A stretch of DNA of 64,000 bases from UBA1181 sp045226255 (GCA_045226255.1 JBGVCG010000014.1:1-64000), one strand, 5' to 3'; shown: positions 29,201 through 38,748, counted from the stretch's first letter. Translations and numbers: made by a program. The notes: a model not told the origin generated them from the sequence alone.

Positions 29201-32200
29201 AATTCCTTACAATAGCGTTATCGACCCATCCCATATTATAAGATCCCCCAATGGACATATTGACATTATCAATATTAATTGTGTTTATCCGTGAAGGCGA
29301 AATATATGTGCAAAATCCATCATAGATGTTATTAATTGATGTCGACGATATTACCATACTATTCAAGCTGTCGAGCACAATTGGAGAAGATTTTTCGGAT
29401 GATTCTGAGATATCCTTAATAGTACAATTAATAAGTGACAAAGAATCAGAATTTGACAATACGATCGGAGCATTGCTAAACTCACATTTCCTGACAGTTA
29501 CCACACTACCTCTTCCTCCTTCGATGGCACTCATCACATTTCTCATGTATATGCCCTCTAACTCAATCTTAAGAGCCTCGCCATAACTATTAAACAGATA
29601 GGTTTTAATTGGCATTTGGTCTCCATCCATCACTGTGAAATTTTCTCCAGGGTTACTCATAGCCCCTGTTTTCGCATCTGCCGGATATCCACCTATCACC
29701 TTAATGGATGATCTTACATTATAACTTCCATATCCATACGTAAGCGAAGGAGTATAATTACCTGCCGCCATGTGGAATGTGACACCATCAATTGCATACG
29801 GGATATATGTGGCGAATTGTTTTGCGCTCATCGCATTTTCCCACGAACTACCAGTCGAGTCACCTGAACTCTTTTCTTTTACATAATAATTTTCTAATTC
29901 AAGTGGTTTAACGAATGTGTACGGATAACTAAGTTCAGTTGTGAATGCATTTCCCGTGTAATACGCTGTTGCGACAAAATAGTTGTAAACACCCTCTTCA
30001 AGATCCGAGAAAGGTATTTCGAATGTGACGATGCCTCCTTCGTCATATTTTACAGAAGACCTTGCAAGTAACTTTTTTGCAGATTGAGGATCTTGGTCAG
30101 TCTCATATAACTCCACATCAGCATCAAAATGATCTTTCACCTGCACTTCAACATACACTTTATCTCCATCCTTTCTAACTTCTCTAATAACTGGAATATT
30201 GTCTTCCATTGTTTTATATCCAGTATTGTTTTCTATTGCTTTGGCGTTTTTATTCCCCAAAAATACGTTTTGAGATATGTGGGAGCCTACCCCTTCGGAA
30301 ACATCTCCCTTTTCATTATATCCGATATGGTTATTTATTATTGAGACAGGAAGACGGGTAGATCCGAGAACAACACTTATACCATAACCTTTATTAGGAA
30401 TAGGAGTACCTTTTTTCGAAACTCCAATGTAATTGTTGCTTATTTCAATAGATACGGAAGAGTTCTCTGGACTTACAATTACGCCATCTCCTCCATTAAA
30501 CCCTATCACGTTAGCGTCTTCAATTGACTCCGGGGCCATACCAAGCATCCCACGCATGTCTATTCCATATTCTCCGTTACCTAAGTCTCTATATAATTCG
30601 TCTGTTCCTATATAATTCCTTTCGAAGACTGAGGTGTGGTTGGTCCCTATTGTTACACCATATCCTGTATTTCCAGAAATGATGTTATCTTTTGCCACAA
30701 AAGCACCGGCATTAACAAATACACCATTCCCATTCGCGTTTTTTTCTCCTGAAGGGTCTACGCCAATATGATTTCCTATCAACTCGAGAGAGGAACACGG
30801 AACATTATAATCTGCGGAGGTATTAATTCCATCCGATGTATTTCCTATAATATAACAATTTTTGACAGTATGGTTTCCCGCTTTATATAAATATCCAACG
30901 GTTCCATTCTTAAGAGTCGATCCGCTAACCGTCACATCCGTCTTTAGGGAAGAAAGACAGGTTCCCGTGCCTTGATTGTCAATTGTCGTGTTCTCAATTA
31001 ACGCTTTATCAACGACCCCCAAATCAACTCCAGACCCCAATATCTCAGAATTCTTTAGTTCAAAAGAATTACCTGTAACAAGTTCTATATGGGAAAGCTT
31101 GGAGTCCTCAATGTTAAGTTTAGAAGATATGTCCTCAACTCTTATGGAAGCATTGGCTGCCTTAACGTCAGACAGATTAGCTTCTCCCAGTTTACCTCTA
31201 TACAACATGCCTCCGACATTATTCAGTGTGACATCTTCCATTATCAAATTATCGATATATGGAGTAGATGGCTTAAATAAATCACCAATAATACCTGTAA
31301 ATTGAACTCCCTTGAAATTTATAACTCCCGCCGAGTTTATTGAAATCGGGTACTGAGACTCCGAATCCTCGCTGATGTTGGTTATTTCCGAATTTGAAAT
31401 ACTGAAACTCTCTACTTCGCTGAGTACAATCGGAGCATTGTCAAAAACACAGTCAAAGACCTCTATTTTACTACCCTCCGTCGCTTCTATCGCACTCATG
31501 ACATTCATCATCTTCAATCCTTCAAGATAAATGTTCAACGTATCACCATTGGTCATTCTTCTGAAAAGGTATGATTTAACACCCATGTCAGATGCGTCTA
31601 TGGTTGAATAAGTTCCTTCCGTTCTCTCCGCACCAGTCTCAGCGTCTGCCGGATAACCTCCAATTACACGGATATCGGAGCTCAAGTAGAATCCGCTATA
31701 ACCATATATTTTCCTCGGTTCATAATTGCCCTCTGCCAAGTGGAATGTAGTACCATCCGGAACAGATCCGCAGATGGAAGCGAATTGTTTTGCGCTCATC
31801 GCATTTTCCCACGAAGCACCCGTTGAGTCACCTGAACCATTTTCTTTCACGTAATAATCCCCTAATTCAAGAGGCTTAACAAATGTGTATGGAGAACTAA
31901 GTTCGGTTGTGAACTTGTTTCCCGTGTAATACGCCGTTGCGACAAAATAGTTGTATAACCCCCCTCCAAGATCTGAAACAGGTACTGCGAATGTGACGGA
32001 ACCTCCTTCGTCATTATTCACAAAAGACTTTGCGAGAAGCTTTTTTGCGGATTGAGGATCTAGGCCCGTCTCATACAGTTCCACGTCAGCGTCAAAATGA
32101 TCTTTCACCTGCACCTCCACATACACACTGTCTCCGACCTTTCCAACTTCTTTAATAACTGGGATATTGTCTTCCAACGTTTTATAACCAGTATTGTTTT

Positions 32201-35200
32201 CTATCGCTTTCCCGTTTTTATTCCCCCAGAATACATTTTGAGATATACAGGAGCCTATCTCTTCGGACACATCTCCTTTTTCATTATATCCTATATGGTT
32301 ATTTATTATTGAGACAGGATAATTGAAAGATCCAGAAACAATACTTATACCATAACCTCTATTAGGAATAGGATCACCTTTTCTCGAAACGCCAATGTAA
32401 TTGTTGCTTATTTTAGCCGACAAGGCAGAATTCCCGGGGCTTATAATTACGCCATCTCCTCCATTAAATCCTATCACATTAGCGTCTTCAATTGATTCCG
32501 GAGCCATAGATATACCGCCCATAGTAGACATACCATGCAGGTCTATTCCACATCCTCCGTTACCTAAGTCTCTATGGAATTCGTCAGTTCCTATATAATT
32601 TCTTTCAATGATTGAGGTCTCGTTGGGCCCTATTTTTACACCATATCCTGTATTCCCAGAGATGATGTTGTCTTTTGCCACAAAAGCACTGGCATTAACA
32701 TATACTCCATTCCCATTCGCATCTATTTTTCCTGAAGGGCCTACGCCAATATAATTCCCTATCAACTCAAGAGATTGAGAATGTGTACGATAATCAGCAG
32801 AGGAATTAATTCCATCCGATGTGTTTCCTATAATATAACAATTTTTAATGGTATGGCTTCCCAACTTATATGAATAGCCAACGGTTCCACTCTTAAGAGT
32901 CGATCCACTAATCGTCACATCCGTCGTCAGGGAAGAAAGACAGGTTCCCTTACCTTGATTGTCAATTGTCGTGTTCTCAATTGTCGCTTTTTTAACGGAA
33001 GCCAAATCAACTCCCGACCCCAATATCTTAGAATTCTTTAATACAAAAGAATTACCTACAACAAGTTCTATATGGGAAAGCTTGGAGTCCTCAATGTTAA
33101 GTTTAGAAGATATGTCCTCAACTCTTATGGAAGCATTGGCTGCCTCCACGTCAGACAGATTAGCTTCTCCCAGTTTACCTCTATACAACATGCCTCCAAC
33201 TTTATTCAGTGTGACATCTTCCATTATCAATTTATCGATATATGGAGTCGGCTTAAATAAACCGTCAGCAATATCTGTGAATTGTATATGCCTGAAGCTT
33301 ATAACCCCCGCCGAGTCTATTGAAATCGGGAACGGAGACTCTGAATCCTCGCTAATGTTGGTTATTTCTGAATTTGAAATACTGAAACTATCTACTTTGC
33401 TGAGTATAATCGGAGCATTGTCAAAAACACAGTCAAAGACCTCTATTTTGCTACCATCCGTCGCTTCTATCGCATTCATGACATTCATCATCTTTAACCC
33501 TTCAAGATAAATGTTCAATGTGTCACCATTGTTCATCCTTCTGAAAAGGTAAGATTTAACACCCATGTCAGATGCGTCTATGGTTGAATAAGTTTTTTCC
33601 GTTCTCTTCGCACCAGTCTTAGCGTCTGCAGGATAACCTCCAATTATACGGATATCGGAGCTCAAGTAGAATCCGCTATAACCATATATTCTCCTCGGTT
33701 CATAATTGCCTTCTGCCAAGAAAAACGTGGTACCATCCGGAACAGATCCACAAATGGAAGTGAATTGTTCCCTGCTCATCGCATTTTCCCACGAACTACC
33801 CGTCGAGTCACCTGAACTCTTTTCTTTTACATAATATGCGTTTGGAATCTCGCCAGGGATAACAGTTATTTTGGCAATAGTTTTCTTTACACATCCATCC
33901 TCTCCTTCTGAAGTCACCATCTCCTCAAAATATCCTTCTTCTTTAGGATAGAATCTCCGGTTATCAATGGTAAATGGAGTTCCTACTGTCACACTCTTCT
34001 CGACCACAACTGGAGCAGGAGTACAAAGACAATACGGATCACTCAATTTTGTAGTATATGAGTGGTTCTCAGCAACTGGATCTTCATTGTAAATTGCTAT
34101 CGCAACAAGACACGACACTTCACTATCCATTTCTGGCATATCATCTATCAAGAATGAAAAATGATCGTTTTCATCCACATTTACAGATGCGATATATATT
34201 AATGCAGACTCATTTTCTTTATTTGTGCAGTACAATTCCACAGTGACACCTGCAGAACTATTACGAGGATCGGGAGACACTATTCCATACACAACATATT
34301 TTCCATCCTCCACCTTCACCTCATAAATTCTAGGCGAAGGGAATGATCTTGAATCCATGTCAATTGCATTTACGCTATTCCCATGAAAAACATTCTTAGA
34401 TATAACAGCATAAGCTCCTTTTTCCTTTATATCCCCAAGCTCATTGAACCCAATATGATTGTGGTCAATGTATAATTCACTCGACACTGTTGTATATGGA
34501 ATAGAGTACCAACCAATTGAAATTCCATACCCTTTATTCGGCATTTTAGCTCCCTCTGGAGTAACTCCAATATAATTATTTCTTATTGTGGAACTAAAAG
34601 AATGCAAATCTCCCGTACTTGTATATACGCCATCACCTCTATTATAACCAATATAATTAGCGGAAGCCAAAGTGCTTGGCGCCATATCCAATGCAGTAAC
34701 ATTCGCAGCCTGCAGTTTTATTCCCGTTGACCCATTCCCAAAATCTTCAAATTTTCTATTTGTACCGATATAATTTCCGTTCAATTCAAACTTATTTCGC
34801 ACAACATAGAAACACATACCAATAGAGTCGTTGCCTGAAACAACATTATTCTTAGCCACGAAATTGTTCGCACTAACGAAAACACCAACCTTATTCGGAT
34901 ATCTCTCATCGGCATTTCTTGTTAATCCAATAACATTATTTTCAAGATTGATGTTGGCATTAGAATTTGGTATAGCATAAACTCCATACTCCGAATTCCC
35001 TGAAATCATTGAATTTTTCACCGTCAAACTATTGGCATTAACCAATTCCACTCCATATCTTGCATTTACAAGGTTGGAATTGTTAACAACAACATCTGAT
35101 TCCCCATTTATCAAATATAGTGCGATACTCGAATTCCCTTTGTTGCAAGATATCGTCACATCATCCAATGAAATTAGGCTCTCCGCGTTTGAGTAATTGT

Positions 35201-38120
35201 CTAAAATTCCGTAAGGATAATCGATGATTGAGGAATGACTCACAGACAATTTTTTTCCGTTAGCGAAGTAGATACCATAATTTACTTCCGGCAAATTTGT
35301 TGACACAAGTTTTGATTCCTTTATTATAATCTCATCCGAGGAATTGAATATATACATTCCATTGGTCTCGGCATCCAATCCTTCAAACAAACCATAATTA
35401 ACGTCACCTGCAAACAGAGAGCCACTTGCGTTTCTAACGGTAACATCTTTCATGATAAGAGAATCACAGACAAAATTTGTTTTTTTACTATTAGAATAAA
35501 TGATATCACCTTCAATGTCACTAAATGAAACATTATTTAGCCGTACTTTCTCTGCCTTTTCAATAATCAGCGGATACGTATAGGTACTTGCTCCTTTCCT
35601 GACATTACTAAATTTTGTGTTTGAAATTTCAACTATCTCCACATTAGGAGTAATGATTGAGGTGCTATCAACAATACAATTATTCATATAAAGCTTCCCA
35701 TTTCTACTGAGAAGCACAGCAATTGTAGCATATTTCATTGTGAGTCCCTCAAGAGAAAGAGTAATAGGTTCATCTCCATCCTTAAAAAGGTATTGCGAAC
35801 TACCATTATAAGATGCATTCATAATAGTAGGATGTTTCTCCGGATCGTTATCATCTCCCATCTTCGCATCATTTGCAAATCCACCGATAATCTTCACAGA
35901 AGAATTTAAGTCATACAACGATTTGGCACCACATTTTTCATAATCACCACAGTAACAAGGTTGATATGACCCTTCTGCCAAATAGAATGTTGACCCATCA
36001 TACACAGTAGGCAATATTTTAGCAAAATCGTCTGAAGACATCGCATTTCCCCAAGATGAGCCATCTTTTGTTCCTGAACCATCTACCTTAACATAGTATT
36101 CTTTCCCTTGATACTTAGATAGATCTATGGAACTTTTTTGGGGTCCGTAAAACTTACTTTTAATACTATCTTCTATTATAACCCATGAATAGTAAGAGGT
36201 CCCTTTTAGATTATGTAGTGGGAACCTTATCGAAAAAGTCTTATGGTTTGCATCTGTTTCAGCAACACCCAATAAAGACAGAGCACTATGTTTCTTTCCA
36301 TCTGAAAAATACAATTCGACATCTGTCGGATTATTAGACTTCACTTCTCCTTCAACCACGACATAGAAGCCATCCGTTTCTTCTGTGGTAATTTCCATTG
36401 TAGGAACATCGCTCGTGGTTTTTATCGCATATTTTTCATTACCATGAAAGATGTTGTGTGATATAATAGAATAATCGGCGTAGATGTCTCCTCCCCCATT
36501 ATATCCTAAATGATTATTATTTATGTTTAACGTAGCACGTCCATCAATCACATTAATTCCATAGTTGCCATTCGGCATTGGGCGGCCATCCGGAGTTACG
36601 CCAATGTAATTATTGCTGATTTCAGAACCATATGAATATGCCACAACTCCATCCTCCCCATTAAACCCAATATAGTTAGCCTCTTTTAAAGAAGGTGGAT
36701 TCATACTTGCCGAGTAAGAGGCGCCCTTATATACTAGATTAATACCACTTCCACCATTACCCAGGTTTTCATAAAACTTATTTGTGCCAATATAATTATT
36801 CTCTATTTCACAAAATTGACCCTTACAATTAAACTCCACACCCAATCCTTTGTTCCCGGAAATAATATTTCCATCAATATATATAGAATCTGCTTTGACA
36901 AAAACACCAGTTCCATTCCCGTACTTGTCAGTCGCATCGGCATTTAATCCTATTATATTATTCCTTAAAACTAATTTGCGCAATACGGAAGAAGTTCCGA
37001 TACCATATAAAGAATTCCCGGAAATAACAGAATTCTCAACCTCCAAACTTCCCGAATAGACTTTCACGCCTTCTTTAGCATCGTATAGTTGAGACCTATT
37101 AATATACACATCGGAACCCGCAGGTGCACAAAAACAACATCCATCTGTTCCACCATAAATCTCAACATCATCTAAAGAAGATTTTTTTGCATTGGCATAG
37201 ACTCCCGTACTATATCCTTTCACCAAAGACTTAGATAATCTAAAGTCAGGACATTCTGATATATAAATTCCTTCCTTATTGGCTCCATTGGATATAAACT
37301 CACTTTCCGAAATACTAATTGAATAGGTAGGATAAGAACTAGCGGCCATCCATAATCCACCTGAACGCGCTTTCAGTCTTGATATATTGGCAGAGCATAC
37401 CCTCCCCTCAAAAAATCTGCCAGGCACAGTAGCAACAACGTCTTCTATAACTAGATTTTCTATAACCTTACTGACATAAAACACAGCATCTATATCACTT
37501 ATAACAGCCCCCTTTATAGAAACCATTTGTACTGAATCAATAGTAAACTGTGAGATAGAGGTTGTTTCTGCTGATAGATTTTTGAAACTAGAGTTTTCTA
37601 TAAAAACTTCATTTGAACGACTGACTATTATGGGCGCATTATCAAACACACAATCAGACACTGAGATTCTATTGATTCCTCTCGGATAGATACCGATATA
37701 AGCATCTTTAATTGTAACACCTTTTAACTTAAATACAGTGTGCTCCTCATTAACATCAAATATTGGTGATGCTGTATTTTTCTCAGCTGAAAAGGTTGTA
37801 ACATTCTCATTTGGATTCGCCACATCTCCTCGTTTCGGATTTTTAGGGAATCCACCAATAATTGTAGCACTATTCTTTACCAAAAACGATCTAGTCGTAG
37901 CTGCTGAGGCGTTATAATTTCCAGCTGCTATATAAAAGACAGATTGGGAAGAAACATCAGGCAATAATTGCGCAAAATCATCTCCGCTCATCGCTTTTTC
38001 CCACGACGAACCATCTCCTGTTCCATCAACTTTCACATAATAATCTTTCGCATATGATAAACTAAATAATACAGTCTGTGCTAAACAAATAAGTGTTGCT
38101 ATAATTCTTTTTGTGTTCAT
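23292..38120 (-). CDS. Giant beta-helix/SprB-like surface protein with T9SS tail
   Basis: 4,942 residues, first gene of a five-gene operon. Signal peptide about 1-25. Six modules begin with a YYVK...SSW-NAMS head at about residues 27, 673, 1427, 2087, 2744 and 3408, each about 650-750 residues. Each continues into right-handed parallel beta-helix repeats full of short N/D-rich turns such as NNYIGV, ISGNSEYGV and NVFHGN. Modules 3 and 4 are near-identical. From about 3880 to 4690 there are SprB-type repeats with the C.G...G.....GG..PY pattern (VESVSGGTAPYLYALDDL, ATCYGKASGELDIVP). A charged coiled coil lies near 4710. The last 95 residues start IASPNPANVGEECTI and end in basic residues, like a T9SS type A sorting domain. 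It is probably exported by T9SS and anchored on the surface as an adhesin or glycan-binding fibre. Confidence 0.9.
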   Translation of the reverse strand: MNTKRIIATLICLAQTVLFSLSYAKDYYVKVDGTGDGSSWEKAMSGDDFAQLLPDVSSQSVFYIAAGNYNASAATTRSFLVKNSATIIGGFPKNPKRGDVANPNENVTTFSAEKNTASPIFDVNEEHTVFKLKGVTIKDAYIGIYPRGINRISVSDCVFDNAPIIVSRSNEVFIENSSFKNLSAETTSISQFTIDSVQMVSIKGAVISDIDAVFYVSKVIENLVIEDVVATVPGRFFEGRVCSANISRLKARSGGLWMAASSYPTYSISISESEFISNGANKEGIYISECPDFRLSKSLVKGYSTGVYANAKKSSLDDVEIYGGTDGCCFCAPAGSDVYINRSQLYDAKEGVKVYSGSLEVENSVISGNSLYGIGTSSVLRKLVLRNNIIGLNADATDKYGNGTGVFVKADSIYIDGNIISGNKGLGVEFNCKGQFCEIENNYIGTNKFYENLGNGGSGINLVYKGASYSASMNPPSLKEANYIGFNGEDGVVAYSYGSEISNNYIGVTPDGRPMPNGNYGINVIDGRATLNINNNHLGYNGGGDIYADYSIISHNIFHGNEKYAIKTTSDVPTMEITTEETDGFYVVVEGEVKSNNPTDVELYFSDGKKHSALSLLGVAETDANHKTFSIRFPLHNLKGTSYYSWVIIEDSIKSKFYGPQKSSIDLSKYQGKEYYVKVDGSGTKDGSSWGNAMSSDDFAKILPTVYDGSTFYLAEGSYQPCYCGDYEKCGAKSLYDLNSSVKIIGGFANDAKMGDDNDPEKHPTIMNASYNGSSQYLFKDGDEPITLSLEGLTMKYATIAVLLSRNGKLYMNNCIVDSTSIITPNVEIVEISNTKFSNVRKGASTYTYPLIIEKAEKVRLNNVSFSDIEGDIIYSNSKKTNFVCDSLIMKDVTVRNASGSLFAGDVNYGLFEGLDAETNGMYIFNSSDEIIIKESKLVSTNLPEVNYGIYFANGKKLSVSHSSIIDYPYGILDNYSNAESLISLDDVTISCNKGNSSIALYLINGESDVVVNNSNLVNARYGVELVNANSLTVKNSMISGNSEYGVYAIPNSNANINLENNVIGLTRNADERYPNKVGVFVSANNFVAKNNVVSGNDSIGMCFYVVRNKFELNGNYIGTNRKFEDFGNGSTGIKLQAANVTALDMAPSTLASANYIGYNRGDGVYTSTGDLHSFSSTIRNNYIGVTPEGAKMPNKGYGISIGWYSIPYTTVSSELYIDHNHIGFNELGDIKEKGAYAVISKNVFHGNSVNAIDMDSRSFPSPRIYEVKVEDGKYVVYGIVSPDPRNSSAGVTVELYCTNKENESALIYIASVNVDENDHFSFLIDDMPEMDSEVSCLVAIAIYNEDPVAENHSYTTKLSDPYCLCTPAPVVVEKSVTVGTPFTIDNRRFYPKEEGYFEEMVTSEGEDGCVKKTIAKITVIPGEIPNAYYVKEKSSGDSTGSSWENAMSREQFTSICGSVPDGTTFFLAEGNYEPRRIYGYSGFYLSSDIRIIGGYPADAKTGAKRTEKTYSTIDASDMGVKSYLFRRMNNGDTLNIYLEGLKMMNVMNAIEATDGSKIEVFDCVFDNAPIILSKVDSFSISNSEITNISEDSESPFPISIDSAGVISFRHIQFTDIADGLFKPTPYIDKLIMEDVTLNKVGGMLYRGKLGEANLSDVEAANASIRVEDISSKLNIEDSKLSHIELVVGNSFVLKNSKILGSGVDLASVKKATIENTTIDNQGKGTCLSSLTTDVTISGSTLKSGTVGYSYKLGSHTIKNCYIIGNTSDGINSSADYRTHSQSLELIGNYIGVGPSGKIDANGNGVYVNASAFVAKDNIISGNTGYGVKIGPNETSIIERNYIGTDEFHRDLGNGGCGIDLHGMSTMGGISMAPESIEDANVIGFNGGDGVIISPGNSALSAKISNNYIGVSRKGDPIPNRGYGISIVSGSFNYPVSIINNHIGYNEKGDVSEEIGSCISQNVFWGNKNGKAIENNTGYKTLEDNIPVIKEVGKVGDSVYVEVQVKDHFDADVELYETGLDPQSAKKLLAKSFVNNDEGGSVTFAVPVSDLGGGLYNYFVATAYYTGNKFTTELSSPYTFVKPLELGDYYVKENGSGDSTGASWENAMSAKQFASICGSVPDGTTFHLAEGNYEPRKIYGYSGFYLSSDIRVIGGYPADAETGAERTEGTYSTIDASDMGVKSYLFRRMTNGDTLNIYLEGLKMMNVMSAIEATEGSKIEVFDCVFDNAPIVLSEVESFSISNSEITNISEDSESQYPISINSAGVINFKGVQFTGIIGDLFKPSTPYIDNLIMEDVTLNNVGGMLYRGKLGEANLSDVKAANASIRVEDISSKLNIEDSKLSHIELVTGNSFELKNSEILGSGVDLGVVDKALIENTTIDNQGTGTCLSSLKTDVTVSGSTLKNGTVGYLYKAGNHTVKNCYIIGNTSDGINTSADYNVPCSSLELIGNHIGVDPSGEKNANGNGVFVNAGAFVAKDNIISGNTGYGVTIGTNHTSVFERNYIGTDELYRDLGNGEYGIDMRGMLGMAPESIEDANVIGFNGGDGVIVSPENSSVSIEISNNYIGVSKKGTPIPNKGYGISVVLGSTRLPVSIINNHIGYNEKGDVSEGVGSHISQNVFLGNKNAKAIENNTGYKTMEDNIPVIREVRKDGDKVYVEVQVKDHFDADVELYETDQDPQSAKKLLARSSVKYDEGGIVTFEIPFSDLEEGVYNYFVATAYYTGNAFTTELSYPYTFVKPLELENYYVKEKSSGDSTGSSWENAMSAKQFATYIPYAIDGVTFHMAAGNYTPSLTYGYGSYNVRSSIKVIGGYPADAKTGAMSNPGENFTVMDGDQMPIKTYLFNSYGEALKIELEGIYMRNVMSAIEGGRGSVVTVRKCEFSNAPIVLSNSDSLSLINCTIKDISESSEKSSPIVLDSLNSMVISSTSINNIYDGFCTYISPSRINTINIDNVNMSIGGSYNMGWVDNAIVRNFDIVSQGIKVMLNDSMLFEGGKISSSDGAASYGLLVDTKRQNPLEDITLSLREVTIVGCDDGVVSYAPKVSLDNVIIKGEQGGYCLYAVHSSDVIVSNSHFSNCKRGIEVAGENLKIENSVISGNSEYGVKSYGTLNKIELYDNIIGLTKDESDALANGVGAYVSADTFIAVGNLISGNNSSGIQISNLTIPTTQSIIEKNYIGVRRDGSLSPNGGYGIEVMGGSRKDFLNVSKNHIGGNEESDITVGNASSIISQNVFYGNKKLAIESIIKRPIITSVIVGDDKYVVNGEIVSGLDKIKDGVSVELFATYNEHQSALKYIASTSNVVDGKFSIEVPESLEEASCLVAIAIYNAESNAKDDKYSSELSDPYCLCELVPEVIEDTVLIGVYSEIFGDKYDPFIIGTVRDTIFAVVDGCQKMRVESFTVLPLDSTLTDYYVKTNGSGDGSSWENAMSAEVFAAYLPYAPTASTFHVAAGTYYPTLDLNLQKNENVASGFFYVRSDVSIIGGYPTDAKDGDVSDPDNNLTIFSGDILDNDSRGITDDNTTYVFYIDKNVGKVIFDGVNIAHSRNGICTDLAPQSSIVVSHSRLNNCDAAVNVTLMLSSLELDNVKFDSNVHAVSSGSISNTTIKNSSFVHHTGAPLWIMSSGKVSVTNSIFDENLSLPIVQCNTSDVTITSSTFSNSISQGEDEPIIQSSIVKLVNNTFVDNEQGGDWIKADSLVMYHNTLLGIKGLVGGTFADSDHVFTFVGNILGYDSLPSEVSEILPDNIVGLTKGELPQDADERLLSVEQMDLLFYKAEGKFLLTDRGGFTPVVALRADTIENGKSIRLKNFGIEVDQRGENRPDKTCMGAYEYLSPVVVKLSDSICFGVTAYQKHGFDIVLENSISGVFDFDRVVTTGRVDTFYQLALTVKPQPEFIDVKITPSTCINNPNGELSFGVEGWIESIAYMSYEGEEANVLLPFEVIDAAAKFRINNLKDKSFTLYVENKCGSKIAEKFELDAIPSYSISISENSTTDLRCSYSKDGFIEVMISGGHELSEFSMRGGPAIARKNVSPSPETFIVDNLGSGIYTFSYHSTVDGCSDEVIASHQIKAPEPIVFKNCVADATCYGKASGELDIVPIRNGEDIHFVDENKSVNYARDVFENNRTDKGYLGKFGDIDSIGFSLVSLDPDVYMYGKTQDQFFNDALQDAVDLGFPMNSLSLHDSLYTKFQYPQSWLGYTAMYPGIYRIEVKDSKGCYFEQSFEIKNPENPLLVEMEHAIDACDADKRRVKLKASGGWAPYQFIVVDSHEWGDPDDNDHKDLSGNQGSVTVGQDFEPDTMLVKEGDSYVYTSDILPVGKINVMVMDKKGCVDTVGKNMIVDANIKVVGEEAFDKCAQPKNHSIKVNLGPEISKKPHTYKIRLAKKGDFLEIKDFQTDEEGNDIISGLPTGRVGVFAYADGCSGYSTVDIAGDTSLSYIPYVAVKLDSVRSCPDAATGELEIKVYGSYPPYQMYLDDFSDASLFRNIDLYDTVTKAYAQISDPSSFESTVNDKLRLRSLPGGAHTLVIVDKEGCKKNVDYNFGVSSPIEIRAAASPVCPGEEFSRVYVESVSGGTAPYLYALDDLTDFDDETFKKVVSGTSHSISVKDANGCVKKSGLIPPNTEKMSNVNVDCMVTNWHSLDDIVAFVDISSTGGFAYDSVSFTIKAEDLPQGVSYEVIDPDYFRYGLMPGDSVEWNNGKTYYGPLWGIPDEVVSCILPEKEYDREYKRLEQVVEELEKSLNSANSEEKEVIKQNIASQTEKLKSICTKEMVLEAFTTELFSKESIERMKFIRLVTDSLIQESDGVLFSYPFTHTLYVGGCDITVEYNGENGRKPNNVESDNQHFANLNTKDILELIASPNPANVGEECTIFVTLKSKKDVNCDVYGLNGTASTVSVPPITANSDKWEMSDSNYICKFNLQLTETAIVRVRTATDAASVVVLVSPSDR
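29893..33843 (-). repeat. Tandem duplication of two 2-kb modules inside the giant gene
   Basis: The stretch 31863..33843 (module 3) and 29893..31862 (module 4) line up along their length with an offset of 1,968-1,980 bases, and the 5' parts differ at only a few percent of positions (compare 33541-33720 with 31561-31740). Reading frame is kept, so the duplication adds about 660 residues. The other modules are much more divergent. Confidence 0.85.
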
Positions 38121-38145
38121 CGAGAGTATATATTAAAAAACTTTG

Positions 38146-38153
38146 CAAAGTTA
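38146..38153 (-). promoter_or_regulatory. -7 box of the giant operon
   Basis: On the minus strand TAACTTTG followed by C, an exact TAnnTTTG, 26 bases from the start codon at 38120. It is part of the palindrome CTTTGCAAAG (38141..38150). No TTG stands at the usual spacing, so activation by another factor is possible. Confidence 0.55.
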
Positions 38154-38320
38154 TGTATTTTTATTCAATTCATCTGTACTTTTTGGACAAAATGACTGCT
38201 AAAATATCAATATATCATGTCAAAAAGCACATATAACACTGCCCGAACTTAGAATTAGTCGCTAAATTAAGGATATAAAACTTGTATGATTTTCTTCATG
38301 ACAAAACAGAAACAACTAAT

Positions 38321-38748
38321 TTATTCTTCGTGATTATTACTTCGCGACTTCCAACACATAATTAAAACATCAACAAGCATCCAAGACATAAGGGGAGTCG
38401 TCAACAATGAAACACCCAATAACTCCTGACTCAAAGGCGAAAAAGAATGAAATATTATACCAAAAAGGTAAATGAAGCACGGCGTTAACACGCAGCACAA
38501 TAAAGCTCTGATTATAGCAACTGTTTTATTCTTGCAGATAAAAATGAAGTCATAAAGTAGGAGATGGCACAACCCGACAAAACTCCATAAAGGAAAGTCA
38601 TTCTTCCTTTGTCTCCCCAAAGACCACACAATATCGTCATCACAATTGAGCAAATCAATGAAATTGCACAAAAGTACAAGGTGCTTTGGAGTATACCATA
38701 TTTGGTTTTTTGCATTTTTCTATTTTTTAGTTTTATAAATTCCATCAT
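38321..38748 (-). pseudogene. Small four-helix membrane protein split by a frameshift
   Basis: The upstream frame (start at 38748 or 38715) encodes two membrane helices and then stops at 38512. A second frame, open to 38321, continues with two further helices (AIIRALLCCVLTPCFIYLFG and a helix near MSWMLVDVLIM). Its own N-terminal extension, before the join, is polar and looks like out-of-frame translation. Joining SARIK to TVAII needs one extra base in the A-run at 38524..38527, giving a single protein of about 135-145 residues with four helices. So this is a frameshift mutation, a -1 slippage site (A-AAA-C) or a sequencing error. Family not recognised. It lies upstream of, and in the same direction as, the giant operon, 170 bases before that operon's -7 box. 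Confidence 0.6.

Noticed and set aside
23292..38120. Regular short repeats that could suggest a CRISPR or satellite array
   Set aside because: The repeats are in frame, degenerate and encode beta-helix turns; there are no identical repeats with unique spacers.
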